Assembly (NCBI RefSeq): GCF_021028995.1
Contig: NZ_JAJJZG010000021.1
Span: 1 to 47,500, forward strand
DNA length: 47,500 bases
Reading direction: 5' to 3'
DNA from: Halobacterium sp. KA-4
GTDB taxonomy: Archaea; Halobacteriota; Halobacteria; Halobacteriales; Halobacteriaceae
This document shows, piece after piece, positions 16,511-25,118 of the stretch. Made by a program: the position numbers and the translations under genes. The notes below the pieces were generated by a model. That model saw only the letters and a list, made by a program, of their open reading frames with translations, did not search any database and was not told the origin of the DNA. The stretch's first letter is position 1. Each line of letters begins with the position of its first letter.

Positions 16511-17050
16511 ATGGCCGAAGACGAATCGAGCTCCGAGGGACTGTTGCAACGCCAAACTACGGGTGAAGACCGAGTGCGAATGGTCGCCCGACAGCTGTCG
16601 GAGCCGCGGACGGTCAACTGGATCGCTTCCGAAGCGGACTGGTCCCACGAGCCGACCAAACGCGTTCTCGAACGCCTCGTCGACGACGGGATCCTCCATC
16701 GCGACGACAGCGGGACTCACACCACGTACTACCCCGATTACCGTCGTCAGGCGATGCAGGAGGCGATGCGTCTTCGAGACAGCGGCCACACTGTCGAAGA
16801 ACTCACGGATCGCCTCGCCGATATGAAGACCCAGATCCGCGACTGGGAGGATGAATTCGGGATCGAGTCACCGAACCAGCTTCGCGGGACGCTCGCTAAC
16901 GAATCGCTTGACGCTGACGAGGAAGATCGCCGCCGTGAGATTGCCCGCGAGTGGGAGCACCTACAGCGACGGATCCAGATCGTCGGATTCGCCATCCGCG
17001 AATGGGACTTCCTCGCCCCGACGACAGAGCCTGCTGAGGCCAGCAGCTAA
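16511..17050 (+). CDS. Winged-helix regulator at the head of the integrase operon (DUF7342-like)
   Basis: 179 residues. Residues 20-75 form a winged helix (RMVARQLSEPRTVNWIASEA, then HEPTKRVLERLVDDGILHRD). Residues 80-165 are helical, with a probable coiled coil (RLRDSGHTVEELTDRLADMK). Proteins of this layout are typical of haloarchaea and often precede a TumE-like gene. It is followed after 3 nt by the next gene. Its likely job is to repress the operon, i.e. to act as antitoxin/regulator. The winged helix is visible; the DUF name is from memory and the role is inferred. Confidence 0.7.
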   Translation: MAEDESSSEGLLQRQTTGEDRVRMVARQLSEPRTVNWIASEADWSHEPTKRVLERLVDDGILHRDDSGTHTTYYPDYRRQAMQEAMRLRDSGHTVEELTDRLADMKTQIRDWEDEFGIESPNQLRGTLANESLDADEEDRRREIAREWEHLQRRIQIVGFAIREWDFLAPTTEPAEASS

Positions 17051-17053
17051 CGG

Positions 17054-17515
17054 ATGTCGGTCCCACACCCAGGTGGTGATCCGAATGCAAATCTCTACGC
17101 CCAATTGAAGCGAGACGTCCTCGACCGGGTTCCTCAGATCACGACCGTCGAGTTCGTTCCCGACAATATCGAGGCCACGCAGCTGCGAGCGGTGTTCGAT
17201 CCGACCCGCCTTGAGGATCCCCCAACAGGCCCTGAGTCGCCAGTATTGATCGTCAAGTGGTATCGACAGGATCCCCACGATTGGTTCCGGATCAACTACA
17301 CCGACCCGAACACGGGCTTTCACGCCGGCTGGCACCAGGACGAAGACCATCCCGATCTCGGACGGACGCATTTCCAGTACTCAGCCGCCACTACGGAGGA
17401 CCGCTGGGGGATCACATTCGAACACGAAACCCCCTCCCTGATCCTCTGGGAAATCGTCGAAGCACTCCTCGAGGACGTCCGTCCGACCTACCAAGACGCG
17501 AACGAAGACTCATGA
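17054..17515 (+). CDS. TumE-like protein, probable toxin partner
   Basis: 153 residues. The core SPVLIVKWYRQDPHDWFRIN, then YTDPNTGFHAGWHQDEDHPD and LGRTHFQY, has the His/Asp-rich turn and R-[FI]-[DN] element of haloarchaeal TumE relatives. The C-terminal helix (ILWEIVEALLEDV) is also typical. It lies 3 nt after the winged-helix gene and its stop TGA overlaps the start of the recombinase gene (ATGA at 17512-17515), so all three are translated together. Family assignment is by motif and context; the toxin role is inferred. Confidence 0.6.
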   Translation: MSVPHPGGDPNANLYAQLKRDVLDRVPQITTVEFVPDNIEATQLRAVFDPTRLEDPPTGPESPVLIVKWYRQDPHDWFRINYTDPNTGFHAGWHQDEDHPDLGRTHFQYSAATTEDRWGITFEHETPSLILWEIVEALLEDVRPTYQDANEDS

Positions 17516-18759
17516 CTCCCGATACACCTCGAGAACGCGTTGATCAGTCGCTCGCGAGTTCCTTCGAGCGCTACCTTCAGGACAAGGGGAAAGGCCGCAG
17601 TGGGGCCGGTGGGAACTATCGACGCAACGCAGCTCGCGAGCTCGAGCGGTTCACTGAGTGGGCCGCCGGCGACCGCGGCGACGACGGCTGGACCGGGATC
17701 GTCCCCGACGACGTCGACCGGAAGCCGACCTTCGACGATCTCGACGAACGCGTGTTTCGGGAGTACGCCCGGCATCTCGGAGGAGACCGGGGGCTCAAGC
17801 AGAATACGGTACAAACCTATTACCGCTATATCTCTGCGTGGTGTGGCTGGTGCGTCAACGAGGGGTATCTCGAAGCGCACTATGCGCAGCGGGCGAGTGC
17901 GATGGCGCCGCTGCCGGAGGACGACGGCCGTAAGCCCGGTGACCAGCAGGCCTGGACGTCCGAACAGCGCCACGCCCTCACCCGCCACGTCGACGAACGG
18001 GCCCGCGACGCCATCGAGGCGTACACGACACTCCCGGAGGATACTGACCCGCTCGACAAGCAGCGAGCACGCTATGCGGCGCTGAAGGCGGCTCGTGACC
18101 GGGCACTGGTGTTCGTCCTCGCGTACACCGCCGTCCGCGTTGGCGAACTCCTCCGAGATCCAAACGACCCGCGCCGGCGCGGCGTTCGCTGGGAGGACCT
18201 CTCTCTCGACGACGGGAGTATGGACGTCTACCGCAAGAAACAGCAGTGGGACGCCGCCAGTCTCCCCGACCCGGTGATCTCGCCGCTGCGGAGCTACCGC
18301 CAGCTGATGGACCCACCCACGGAACGCTGGCCGGTGTTTCCGACGTTCGACCAACGGACGCTCGCAGAGCTCGTCCGGGATGAGCTAGCCGATCGAGGGG
18401 CACGCCCAGAAGTAATCGACGAGCGACGTGAGGCACACGCCCGGGACCTCTTGCTGGCGCTCGATGAGAATATTCGGCCGCCGTCGATCACGACGGACGG
18501 CGCACGGTCGATTCTCCAACGACTCTCGGAGGCCGCGGAGATAGACATCGACCATCCGAAACACGATTATCTTGCTCCGCACGGTGGCCGTCGTGGCATG
18601 GGCGAGGTTCTGGTCCGGGCATTCGGATATACTGTGGCGGCCCGATATCTCGATAATTCTGAGGAGATGGTTCGTGAGCGGTACTCGCATATCGAGGCTG
18701 GTGAGTTAGGTGATGTCGCTACTGAGGCCCTCGAGGAGATCGATAGTGTACCGCAGTAA
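17512..18759 (+). CDS. Tyrosine recombinase / integrase
   Basis: 415 residues from ATG 17512; a longer frame upstream is shadow coding of the preceding gene. The N-terminal core-binding domain (about 10-135) is SAM-like. The catalytic domain has R209 (TAVRVGELL), K242/K243, the H357-x2-R360 box (APHGGRRGMGE) and the nucleophile Y391 (VRERYSHIE). The second His/Trp position appears to be Asn (YLDNS), which is tolerated in archaeal members. It should catalyse integration, excision or dimer resolution of the element. The ATGA overlap ties its expression to the regulator and TumE-like protein. Confidence 0.9.
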   Translation: MTPDTPRERVDQSLASSFERYLQDKGKGRSGAGGNYRRNAARELERFTEWAAGDRGDDGWTGIVPDDVDRKPTFDDLDERVFREYARHLGGDRGLKQNTVQTYYRYISAWCGWCVNEGYLEAHYAQRASAMAPLPEDDGRKPGDQQAWTSEQRHALTRHVDERARDAIEAYTTLPEDTDPLDKQRARYAALKAARDRALVFVLAYTAVRVGELLRDPNDPRRRGVRWEDLSLDDGSMDVYRKKQQWDAASLPDPVISPLRSYRQLMDPPTERWPVFPTFDQRTLAELVRDELADRGARPEVIDERREAHARDLLLALDENIRPPSITTDGARSILQRLSEAAEIDIDHPKHDYLAPHGGRRGMGEVLVRAFGYTVAARYLDNSEEMVRERYSHIEAGELGDVATEALEEIDSVPQ

Positions 18760-18791
18760 CTTATTTCGAGTGAGAGGGGTAGACCGTCGCG

Positions 18792-19445
18792 TCAAACCGC
18801 TTTGACAGTGAACAGCGAGTCGTCACTGAGGACGACCTGTATCCGGCGGTGCCAGGCGTCAGCGAAAGCCTCTCGTTGCTGTTCAGTTGCCGATTCGTCG
18901 AGAATCCCTTGGAGGTTCCCGATTGCGGGTCCACCGTCAGGAACGTCGCTGACGTGGTAGGTCACTTCGACGGTCTCGTCCGTGTCGGTTCGCCGGAACC
19001 GGAACGTCGGCTCTGCCGTGTCCGGGTCGAACGCGTCGAAGACGAGGAGGTCGCGGCGGCCGCCGTAGCCGCCGGCGAGCCCGCTGAATCCGTCGTCTTC
19101 GGTCGCGCCAGTAACGTACGAGATGATGCGGCTCATCACGCCATACGCAGCATCGTCCTGCGGGCCGGCCGCCTGCACCTCGATTTCGCTCCGAACTGGA
19201 TAGTCGTCGGGATACAGGGCGTCGAGCCCCAACTGGACGATCCGGTAGGCGCCCGAGGCAGTCGGACAGGAATGTCCCGCCTCTTTCACCGCGTCTCTAT
19301 AGGTGATGACGAACGGGTCACCCGGTTCGAGAACGCCGAGGGCCTCCGCGACAGGGTCGCGAATTTCGATCGGATCGACGTCGTAGTCTACCTTCCAATT
19401 GGTTCTAGTCTGGGTCTCGGCGGTCGCAGTCGAGTTTGATGTCAT
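18792..19445 (-). CDS. FmdE-like domain protein
   Basis: 217 residues. After a Thr-rich start, the segment FVITYRDAVKEAGHSCPTAS (H58, C60) followed by GAYRIVQLGLDALYPDDYPV and a Gly-rich GLAGGYGGRRDLLVFDAF loop resembles FmdE (formylmethanofuran dehydrogenase subunit E family), a metal-binding fold with a G-H-x-C-P motif. In FmdE relatives the motif binds metal. It lies 28 nt downstream of the P1B ATPase gene on the same strand, so it is probably expressed with it and may bind the same metal or a reduced product. A methanofuran role is unlikely in a halophile. Confidence 0.6.
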   Translation of the reverse strand: MTSNSTATAETQTRTNWKVDYDVDPIEIRDPVAEALGVLEPGDPFVITYRDAVKEAGHSCPTASGAYRIVQLGLDALYPDDYPVRSEIEVQAAGPQDDAAYGVMSRIISYVTGATEDDGFSGLAGGYGGRRDLLVFDAFDPDTAEPTFRFRRTDTDETVEVTYHVSDVPDGGPAIGNLQGILDESATEQQREAFADAWHRRIQVVLSDDSLFTVKAV

Positions 19446-19473
19446 GAGTGGTTGTGATGATCGTATCTAGTGG

Positions 19474-21393
19474 TCAGTGGCGAAGCAGTCGCATCCCGTT
19501 GAGGATGACCGCGAGGACGCTGGCCTCGTGGACCAACATTCCCGCGGCGAGGGTGACGTAGCTGGTGAGCACGCCCGCGAGCAGGACGGTCACGGTCAGC
19601 ACTGCGAGCCCGACGTTCTCGAGGACGTTCCAGCGCGTCGCCTTGCTGAGTTTGACCGCGTAGGGGATGCGGTCGAGGTCGTCGGCCATCAACGCCATGT
19701 CTGCCGTTTCGATGGCGGTGTCCGTCCCGGCGGCACCCATCGCGATGCCAACGTCGGCGGTCGCCAGCGACGGCGCGTCGTTGATGCCGTCGCCGACCAT
19801 CGCGACCACGTGGCCGTCGGCTTGGTAGGCCTCGATGACTGTCTGCTTGTCCTCGGGGAGGAGTTCGGCGCGGTACTCGTCGATGCCGACCTCCTCGGCG
19901 ACGGCGGCGGCCGTCCGCTCGTTGTCGCCGGTGAGCATCACCGTCTCGATGCCGACGTCCTGAAGCGCCGTGACGACCCCAGGAGCTGCCTTCCGGAGCT
20001 CGTCCCGCAGCGCGATTGCGCCGATGATGTCCCCGTCCCGGACGACGTGGACGACAGTTTCGCCGCGCTCCTCACGCTCGCGGACGTAGTCGGCGATCCG
20101 ACTGGGGACGTTAATGTCGCGGTCCTCCAGCAGTGCGCGATTGCCGACAACAACTTCGGTGCCCTCGGTATGGGCGATAACGCCCTTACCAGCGACCACG
20201 TCGAAATCGTCCGGACCGGGAATCGACTGAAGGCTGGCGTCCGTCTCGTCCGCCTGGGCGACCGCCGCCCCACCGTCCGTCGCAGCAGTCGGGCGCTCGC
20301 GGGCTGCGTCAACGATGGCGTCAGCGAGGTGGTGTTCGCTCTTCTTCTCGGCGGTTGCCGCGAGCGAGAGGACTTCGTCATCGGCGACGCCGAATCCCTC
20401 GACGTCGGCGACGGTGGTTTCGCCCTTCGTGAGGGTGCCGGTCTTGTCGAAGGCGACGAGGTCGATCTTGCCGGCGCGTTCGAGGTGTTCGCCGCCCTTC
20501 ATCAGCACGCCCGATCGGGCGGCGTTGCCGATGGCCGAGACGATGCTGACTGGCGGCCCGATCACCAGCGCGCCCGGACAGCCGATGACCAACAGCGTCA
20601 ACGACAGGATCGCGTTCTGCGTGACTGCATATGCGCCGATGGCCAGCACGATGACGGCCGGCGTGTAGTACTTCGCGAACCGGTCGATGAGACTCTCCGT
20701 GGGCGACTGGGCCTCTTGGGCCTCCTCGACGCGACGGATGATACGTTCGAGCGTCGTGTCCGAGCCCGCACCCGTCGTCCGGATTTCTAGCGCGCCCTCC
20801 TGGTTGACCGTCCCGGCGTAGACTTCGTCGCCGTCGGCCTTGTGGACGGGGGCGCTCTCGCCGGTGACCGGCGCCTGGTTGACGGCGCTTTCGCCGTCGA
20901 CGACCTCGCCATCGACCGGAATCTTCCCGCCCGGCCTCACGACGACGACCTCGCCCTCTTCGACTTCCCGGGCGGGAACCTCTTGGAGTTCCCCGTCGCG
21001 ACGGACGGTCGCCGTGTCGGGCGTCATCTCCAGGAGCTCCTGGAGGGCCGTCCGGGTCTTCCGCATGGTCCGGCCCTCGAGGTAGCTGCCGAGGCTGAAC
21101 AGGAAGACGACGGCGGCAGCCTCCCAGTACTCCCCGATGACGATGGCCCCGATAGCGGCCAGCGTCACCAGCGTCTTGATGCCGAGTGTCCGGTTCGTGA
21201 CCTCGTGGTAGGCGGTCTTGGCGATGTCGTAGCCACCCACGATCGTCGCGAGGACGAGGATGGCGGCGCTTGCCATCTCGAAACTCGTGAGGTAGCCCAG
21301 ACTCCAGCCACCGCCGTACAGCAGGCCGCTCGTCGCCGTGACGATGGCCTTCCGGTGTTTCCGGTAGTACTGCGTGATCGATTGAATGTTCAT
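19474..21393 (-). CDS. P1B-type heavy-metal ATPase with unusual CPG motif
   Basis: 639 residues from ATG 21393; an upstream extension is shadow coding. It shows the P-type core: TGES (177-180), the membrane metal-site motif in helix 6 (C272-P273-G274), the phosphorylation site DKTGTLTKGE (D316), MLTGDNERT, and GDGINDAPSLATADVGIAMG. There is no N-terminal HMA domain; a separate HMA gene sits upstream. The last helix carries LVHEAS, and overall similarity is closest to Zn/Cd/Pb pumps (ZntA/CadA type), which usually have CPC. Also, the usual SEHP is SEHH (352-355). It should export a divalent metal from the cytoplasm, with specificity uncertain because of the changed motif. Confidence 0.85.
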   Translation of the reverse strand: MNIQSITQYYRKHRKAIVTATSGLLYGGGWSLGYLTSFEMASAAILVLATIVGGYDIAKTAYHEVTNRTLGIKTLVTLAAIGAIVIGEYWEAAAVVFLFSLGSYLEGRTMRKTRTALQELLEMTPDTATVRRDGELQEVPAREVEEGEVVVVRPGGKIPVDGEVVDGESAVNQAPVTGESAPVHKADGDEVYAGTVNQEGALEIRTTGAGSDTTLERIIRRVEEAQEAQSPTESLIDRFAKYYTPAVIVLAIGAYAVTQNAILSLTLLVIGCPGALVIGPPVSIVSAIGNAARSGVLMKGGEHLERAGKIDLVAFDKTGTLTKGETTVADVEGFGVADDEVLSLAATAEKKSEHHLADAIVDAARERPTAATDGGAAVAQADETDASLQSIPGPDDFDVVAGKGVIAHTEGTEVVVGNRALLEDRDINVPSRIADYVREREERGETVVHVVRDGDIIGAIALRDELRKAAPGVVTALQDVGIETVMLTGDNERTAAAVAEEVGIDEYRAELLPEDKQTVIEAYQADGHVVAMVGDGINDAPSLATADVGIAMGAAGTDTAIETADMALMADDLDRIPYAVKLSKATRWNVLENVGLAVLTVTVLLAGVLTSYVTLAAGMLVHEASVLAVILNGMRLLRH

Positions 21394-21397
21394 GGTG

Positions 21398-21613
21398 TTA
21401 GGCTGGTTGGGGCGTGTACCCCTGGTTTTCGATGGTCTGTGCGAAGGCGTCGGGATCAGCGACGCTGTCGTCATATTCGATCTCGACGCGGCCGGTCGCG
21501 TAGTGAACCTCGACGTGCTGGACACCGTCGACGTTCGATAGGGCGCGTTCGACGGTGCTCGCACAGGTCGGGCAGTCGAAGTCGAGGACGCGGAACTGGG
21601 TTGTGTCGCTCAT
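21398..21613 (-). CDS. HMA-domain metal chaperone
   Basis: 71 residues making one HMA fold. The metal-binding loop is DFDCPTCAST (Cys14, Cys17), an unusual form because the usual G-M-[TH]-C-x-x-C is D-x-D-C-P-T-C, with an acidic residue before the cysteine as seen in Zn-type HMA domains. The gene ends 4 nt before the start of the ATPase, so the two are co-translated. It likely delivers metal to, or acts as the detached N-terminal domain of, the pump. Confidence 0.85.
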   Translation of the reverse strand: MSDTTQFRVLDFDCPTCASTVERALSNVDGVQHVEVHYATGRVEIEYDDSVADPDAFAQTIENQGYTPQPA

Positions 21614-21777
21614 TACAGTTTGAGGTAGTGCCCGTACCCCAATAAGTATTTTTTAGATGATATGTTTGAATACAGATATAGGTGATTGGAACAGTCAAAC
21701 GGGTTGTCTAGGGCTTTCGGTATCGCGGACCCAGCGACCTGAGTTCTAAGCAGCGTCCCGCTAGCTTTTCCCGCCTG

Positions 21778-21800
21778 CTCATACTCAGTTCTCGTATGAG
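21778..21800. promoter_or_regulatory. Inverted repeat overlapping the regulator start codon
   Basis: CTCATAC (21778-21784) and GTATGAG (21794-21800) form a perfect 7-bp inverted repeat with a 9-nt spacer and include the ATG of the regulator (21796). A repressor bound here would block initiation on a leaderless or short-leader mRNA, which fits autoregulation by the metal sensor. Confidence 0.55.
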
Positions 21801-22320
21801 TAGTTCCGGTACCGACCACCGGCTTGAGGACATCGCGGTGCGAGACACCCGGGTTTCGGACGCCATCGACGAACCGATGCGGGCGATGATCCTCGATATC
21901 CTCTCCGAGGAGGCGCTGACCGCAACTGAGGTCCACGGCCGTTTGGAGGACCGCGGCGTCGACCGCACGGAGAACACGGTTCGTCATCACATCAACGAGT
22001 TACGGGATGCCGGTCTCGTCGACGTCGTCCGCTTCGAGGAAGGGCGCGGTGGGACGACGAAGTACTACCACGCGAATACGATCGTCCTCTCGTACTCGCT
22101 GCCAGAGTCAGCTGATGACGCTGTTGAGGAGATGATCGAGGCCGTTCAACCCCAGATCAGGGACTCACTCGATACTCTCACAGAAGACCACGACGACGCG
22201 ATAGCGGAGATCGTCGCAGATATGCAGCCGTGTGAGCACTGTCAGACCCAGAAGTACGAAACCTACGTACTCCTGACTGTCCTCCGCCGGGCGTTCGTTC
22301 GTGCGCACCGAGATTCTTGA
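21796..22320 (+). CDS. ArsR-type winged-helix metal sensor
   Basis: 174 residues. Residues 15-90 form a winged helix (AMILDILSEEALTATEVHGR, then NTVRHHINELRDAGLVDVVR and wing GRGGTTKYYHA). A helical C-terminus ends with PCEHCQTQKYE, where C146, H148 and C149 could bind metal. Divergent orientation from the HMA-ATPase pair, with 182 nt between start codons, is the standard arrangement for a metal-responsive repressor of an efflux pump. The cysteine motif supports thiophilic or Zn-type metals. The metal identity is not known. Confidence 0.8.
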   Translation: MSSSGTDHRLEDIAVRDTRVSDAIDEPMRAMILDILSEEALTATEVHGRLEDRGVDRTENTVRHHINELRDAGLVDVVRFEEGRGGTTKYYHANTIVLSYSLPESADDAVEEMIEAVQPQIRDSLDTLTEDHDDAIAEIVADMQPCEHCQTQKYETYVLLTVLRRAFVRAHRDS

Positions 22321-22340
22321 GCTTGCGCCCTGTACCGCTG

Positions 22341-22997
22341 TCAAGGCCTCACTTCACCGTGTGTTTTAGTTATCCGGCGATATCCCTCATACACAGCTGG
22401 CAATCCGAGGGGAAGTGCGAAGACTCCGAACCCGAGTAGGATGTATCCGGCTACGTGCCGGCGTCGCACAGCTAGAACTGTCGCGGCGACGCCGACGAAC
22501 GCAATCAGATAGGCAAGATTACTCCAGAGCACGTTGTACGAGGAGCAGTATAGCCAGCAGACGACCGTGTAGGAGGGAGCGTTCCAGGTCGGCGGATGAA
22601 GCTTCGGCCAGAAAAACCGGCAGTATGTCGTCCAGCTGAGCATCGCGAGCGCCGGAAGTCCAGCAAGCCACATCGGTGTTCCGAACGGCATCCAGTCTCC
22701 GAATCGTCTATAGCCAGCGAGGAACAGCGCGGGAAAGCCGATAATCCACAGCCAGATACCGATAGTGTAGGTCACCGGCCAGTGTTCGATCCGGGGCTGT
22801 GCAATCGGTAATCGTAGAGACTCGGGCAGCGTCGCCCACGGGAACGAGGGATCGGGAACGGGATTCGTGAGGAACGCGACCAGACAGAGTCCAGTCCCGA
22901 TGAGGAGCCCGTATAACCCCACCGTCGTGTATCGGTCAAGCCACGCTGGAAGTTGCGGACGGGGAGACTGTTGACGGTGGTCGGGGTAGCCGGTCAT
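22341..22997 (-). CDS. Multi-pass membrane protein of unknown function
   Basis: 218 residues with about six membrane helices (about 24-44, 75-97, 108-126, 143-160, 165-180, 185-200). An aromatic-rich loop contains a few cysteines (SWTTYCRFFW, VVCWLYCSSYN). The N-terminus is polar and Pro/Gln-rich, the C-terminus basic. No family is recognised. It is convergent with the metal-sensor gene and lies 26 nt upstream of the SHOCT gene on the same strand, so the two may form a short operon. Confidence 0.65.
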   Translation of the reverse strand: MTGYPDHRQQSPRPQLPAWLDRYTTVGLYGLLIGTGLCLVAFLTNPVPDPSFPWATLPESLRLPIAQPRIEHWPVTYTIGIWLWIIGFPALFLAGYRRFGDWMPFGTPMWLAGLPALAMLSWTTYCRFFWPKLHPPTWNAPSYTVVCWLYCSSYNVLWSNLAYLIAFVGVAATVLAVRRRHVAGYILLGFGVFALPLGLPAVYEGYRRITKTHGEVRP

Positions 22998-23023
22998 CCT
23001 TCAGCTTTGATGTCTCGTCGTAA

Positions 23024-23395
23024 TCAGGTATCTCGTTCGAGTGCTTCGCGTCGCTGTTCGTATTCCTCGTCAGTCAGCTCCCCGCGAGCGTAGGCAAGCC
23101 GAAGCTCTTCGAGTGCCTGGTCCGAATCACTCGCAGCTCCCGTAACTGCGCGATAGATGAGGTACCCACCACCGACGAGGGCAGCGAGGAACAGCAGCTG
23201 CATCACGATGTCGACGATGAACATCCAGCCAGGCATCGTCCCGTCGCCCCACATGTGACCGCCCCACATCCCGCTCATCATCGGACCAAACCCCATCATC
23301 CCGAAGCCCATGAAGAACAACGGGACGATGAAGACGGCACCGATGATAACGAGGAGGAGCGTAACAAGTCGCGTATCGTCTGAATTTGTCGGCAT
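23024..23395 (-). CDS. SHOCT-domain membrane protein with Met/Trp/His-rich loop
   Basis: 123 residues. Two membrane helices (about 10-30 and 58-84) flank a loop with repeated Met, Gly, Trp and His (FGPMMSGMWGGHMWGDGTMP). The C-terminus is a short SHOCT domain (ALEELRLAYARGELTDEEYE). Met/His-rich loops of this kind are found in copper- and silver-handling membrane proteins, and SHOCT domains are small oligomerisation helices. A close analogue lies at 25583-25978. A role in metal handling is inferred from the loop and neighbours. Confidence 0.75.
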   Translation of the reverse strand: MPTNSDDTRLVTLLLVIIGAVFIVPLFFMGFGMMGFGPMMSGMWGGHMWGDGTMPGWMFIVDIVMQLLFLAALVGGGYLIYRAVTGAASDSDQALEELRLAYARGELTDEEYEQRREALERDT

Positions 23396-23577
23396 ATTGT
23401 GATCCCTCCCTGAGTTGGGGTTCTCAGATTATACTACGCACTAACTATTCAATGCGGTTGTGCCTTTGACCTACGTGTTCCACCCGCCACAATTCTTTTG
23501 AATACCTACTCACCACGGCTCTGACCCAAACTATCTGAAGGAAAACTGCAATAGATGATCCCTTCGAACTGATACCT

Positions 23578-24963
23578 ATGGTAGCGACGATGATTGATGC
23601 CATCTCCGAAGCTCTACGTATCGGAGTGGGCTTCCTCTGGACGGCAGCGTGGGCGATCATCATGGGCCTCACGATCACGAGCCTCGTCCAAGTCTACGTC
23701 TCCAAGGAGCGGATGGCGCAGGTCCTCGGCGATGGCGATCTGAGCGGGCTCACCAAGGCGACTGCGTTCGGCGCGGCCAGTAGTGGCTGTAGTTTCGGCG
23801 CCGTCGCCATCGGGAAGGGGTTGTTCAAGAAGGGGGCGCACGCGGTGAACTTCCTCGCGTTCATGTTCGCGTCGACGAACCTCATCGTCGAACTCGGGTT
23901 GATGATCCTGATTCTGCTGGGGTGGGAGTTCCTCGTCGCAGAGTTACTTGGCGGCCTCATCCTCATCGCCGTGATGGCGGTCATCGTTCATCTCACGCTT
24001 CCGGAGAACCTCTTCGATGAGGTGCGAGAGACGCTCAACGAGCGCGATCACGAGGCGGGCGTCACCGAGGATCCAACTTGCGGGATGGAAGGCAAAGACG
24101 AGTACACGCTTACGACTGACGGCGGTGAGACGCTCAAGTTCTGCTCGGAGGGGTGTATGGAGACTTACCGCCAGGAGATGTCGAGTCGCGGTGGGTGGCG
24201 TGACGAGTTGCTGTCGTGGGGTGGCTGGTACAAAGTCGGGAATCAGTACCGCAAGGAGTGGTCGATGATCTGGAAGGACATCGTCGCTGGCTTCCTCATC
24301 TCGGGGTTCGTCATCGTCTTCGTCCCGCAGTGGGTGTGGAACACGCTGTTCATTCAGGGCGACGGCCTGCTCGTGACCGCCGAGAACGCAATTATGGGTG
24401 TCACCATAGCCGTCCTCAGTTTCGTTGGCAGTATGGGCAACGTCCCGTTCGCCGTCGCGCTGTGGGGCGGTGGCGTCAGCTTCGCCGGGATCATCGCGTT
24501 CGTCTACGCTGACCTCATCACGATTCCCGTGCTGAACGTCTACCGGAAGTACTACGGCTGGAAGATCATGCTGTACATCCTCGGCGTCTTTTTCGTGACG
24601 ATGGCGTTCACTGGCTTCCTCATGGAGCTGCTGTTCGACGCGCTGGGAATCGTTCCGGATCTGGCGGGCGGCGAGACGGCGACGGAGCAGACGTACTTCA
24701 AACTCAACTACACGTTCTATCTCAACCTCATCGCGTTCGCGCTCTCCGGGTTCCTGCTGTATGTTTATCGTCGCGGTCTCGGTGCGCCCGGCCAGTACCG
24801 CGACCCCGTCTGTGGGATGCGGACTGACGACAGCGAGCCATCGGCGACGCACGACGGCGAGACGTACTACTTCTGCTCGCAGACCTGCAAGGAGACCTTC
24901 GGGGAAAACCCGGACGAATACGCCACCGGGCATCCGATGGTGATGGAGGGGCACGACCACTGA
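23578..24963 (+). CDS. Permease (DUF318/YraQ-like) with two YHS domains
   Basis: 461 residues. Two membrane blocks (about 12-140 and 232-400) contain the permease motif SSGCSFGAVAIGKGLFKKGA and a second half with SMGNVPFAVALW. Two YHS metal-binding domains are present: about 165-200 (C168, C189, C193; DPTCGME and KFCSEGC) and about 409-450 (C412, C433, C437; DPVCGMR and YFCSQTC). The permease family is suspected of metal or metalloid transport, and YHS domains bind Cu/Zn-type ions. It has a homologue at 27875-29209 with only one YHS domain. Function as a metal exporter is probable but unproven. Confidence 0.8.
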   Translation: MVATMIDAISEALRIGVGFLWTAAWAIIMGLTITSLVQVYVSKERMAQVLGDGDLSGLTKATAFGAASSGCSFGAVAIGKGLFKKGAHAVNFLAFMFASTNLIVELGLMILILLGWEFLVAELLGGLILIAVMAVIVHLTLPENLFDEVRETLNERDHEAGVTEDPTCGMEGKDEYTLTTDGGETLKFCSEGCMETYRQEMSSRGGWRDELLSWGGWYKVGNQYRKEWSMIWKDIVAGFLISGFVIVFVPQWVWNTLFIQGDGLLVTAENAIMGVTIAVLSFVGSMGNVPFAVALWGGGVSFAGIIAFVYADLITIPVLNVYRKYYGWKIMLYILGVFFVTMAFTGFLMELLFDALGIVPDLAGGETATEQTYFKLNYTFYLNLIAFALSGFLLYVYRRGLGAPGQYRDPVCGMRTDDSEPSATHDGETYYFCSQTCKETFGENPDEYATGHPMVMEGHDH

Positions 24964-25118
24964 CGGACAGCTCGTTGATGGTTCACAGTCTCGATTGAGT
25001 ACGTCAGTCGTGCTTGGACACATCCGCTGACGCGGCAATACTGAACACGCTACCGTGACTCTTGAGCAGAGAGAATTGGAAGCCGAATTTATGATACCCG
25101 CCTTTGAATTCTGACTGA

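Noticed and set aside
17257-17511. N-terminal extension of the integrase frame
   Set aside because: It overlaps the TumE-like gene throughout, and its residues are Arg/Pro/Ser-rich shadow; ATG 17512 with ATGA overlap is the natural start.
19477-20790. Long open frame (437 codons) antisense to the P1B ATPase
   Set aside because: It mirrors the GC-rich third-position pattern of the ATPase gene and has no domain character; the ATPase motifs are certain.
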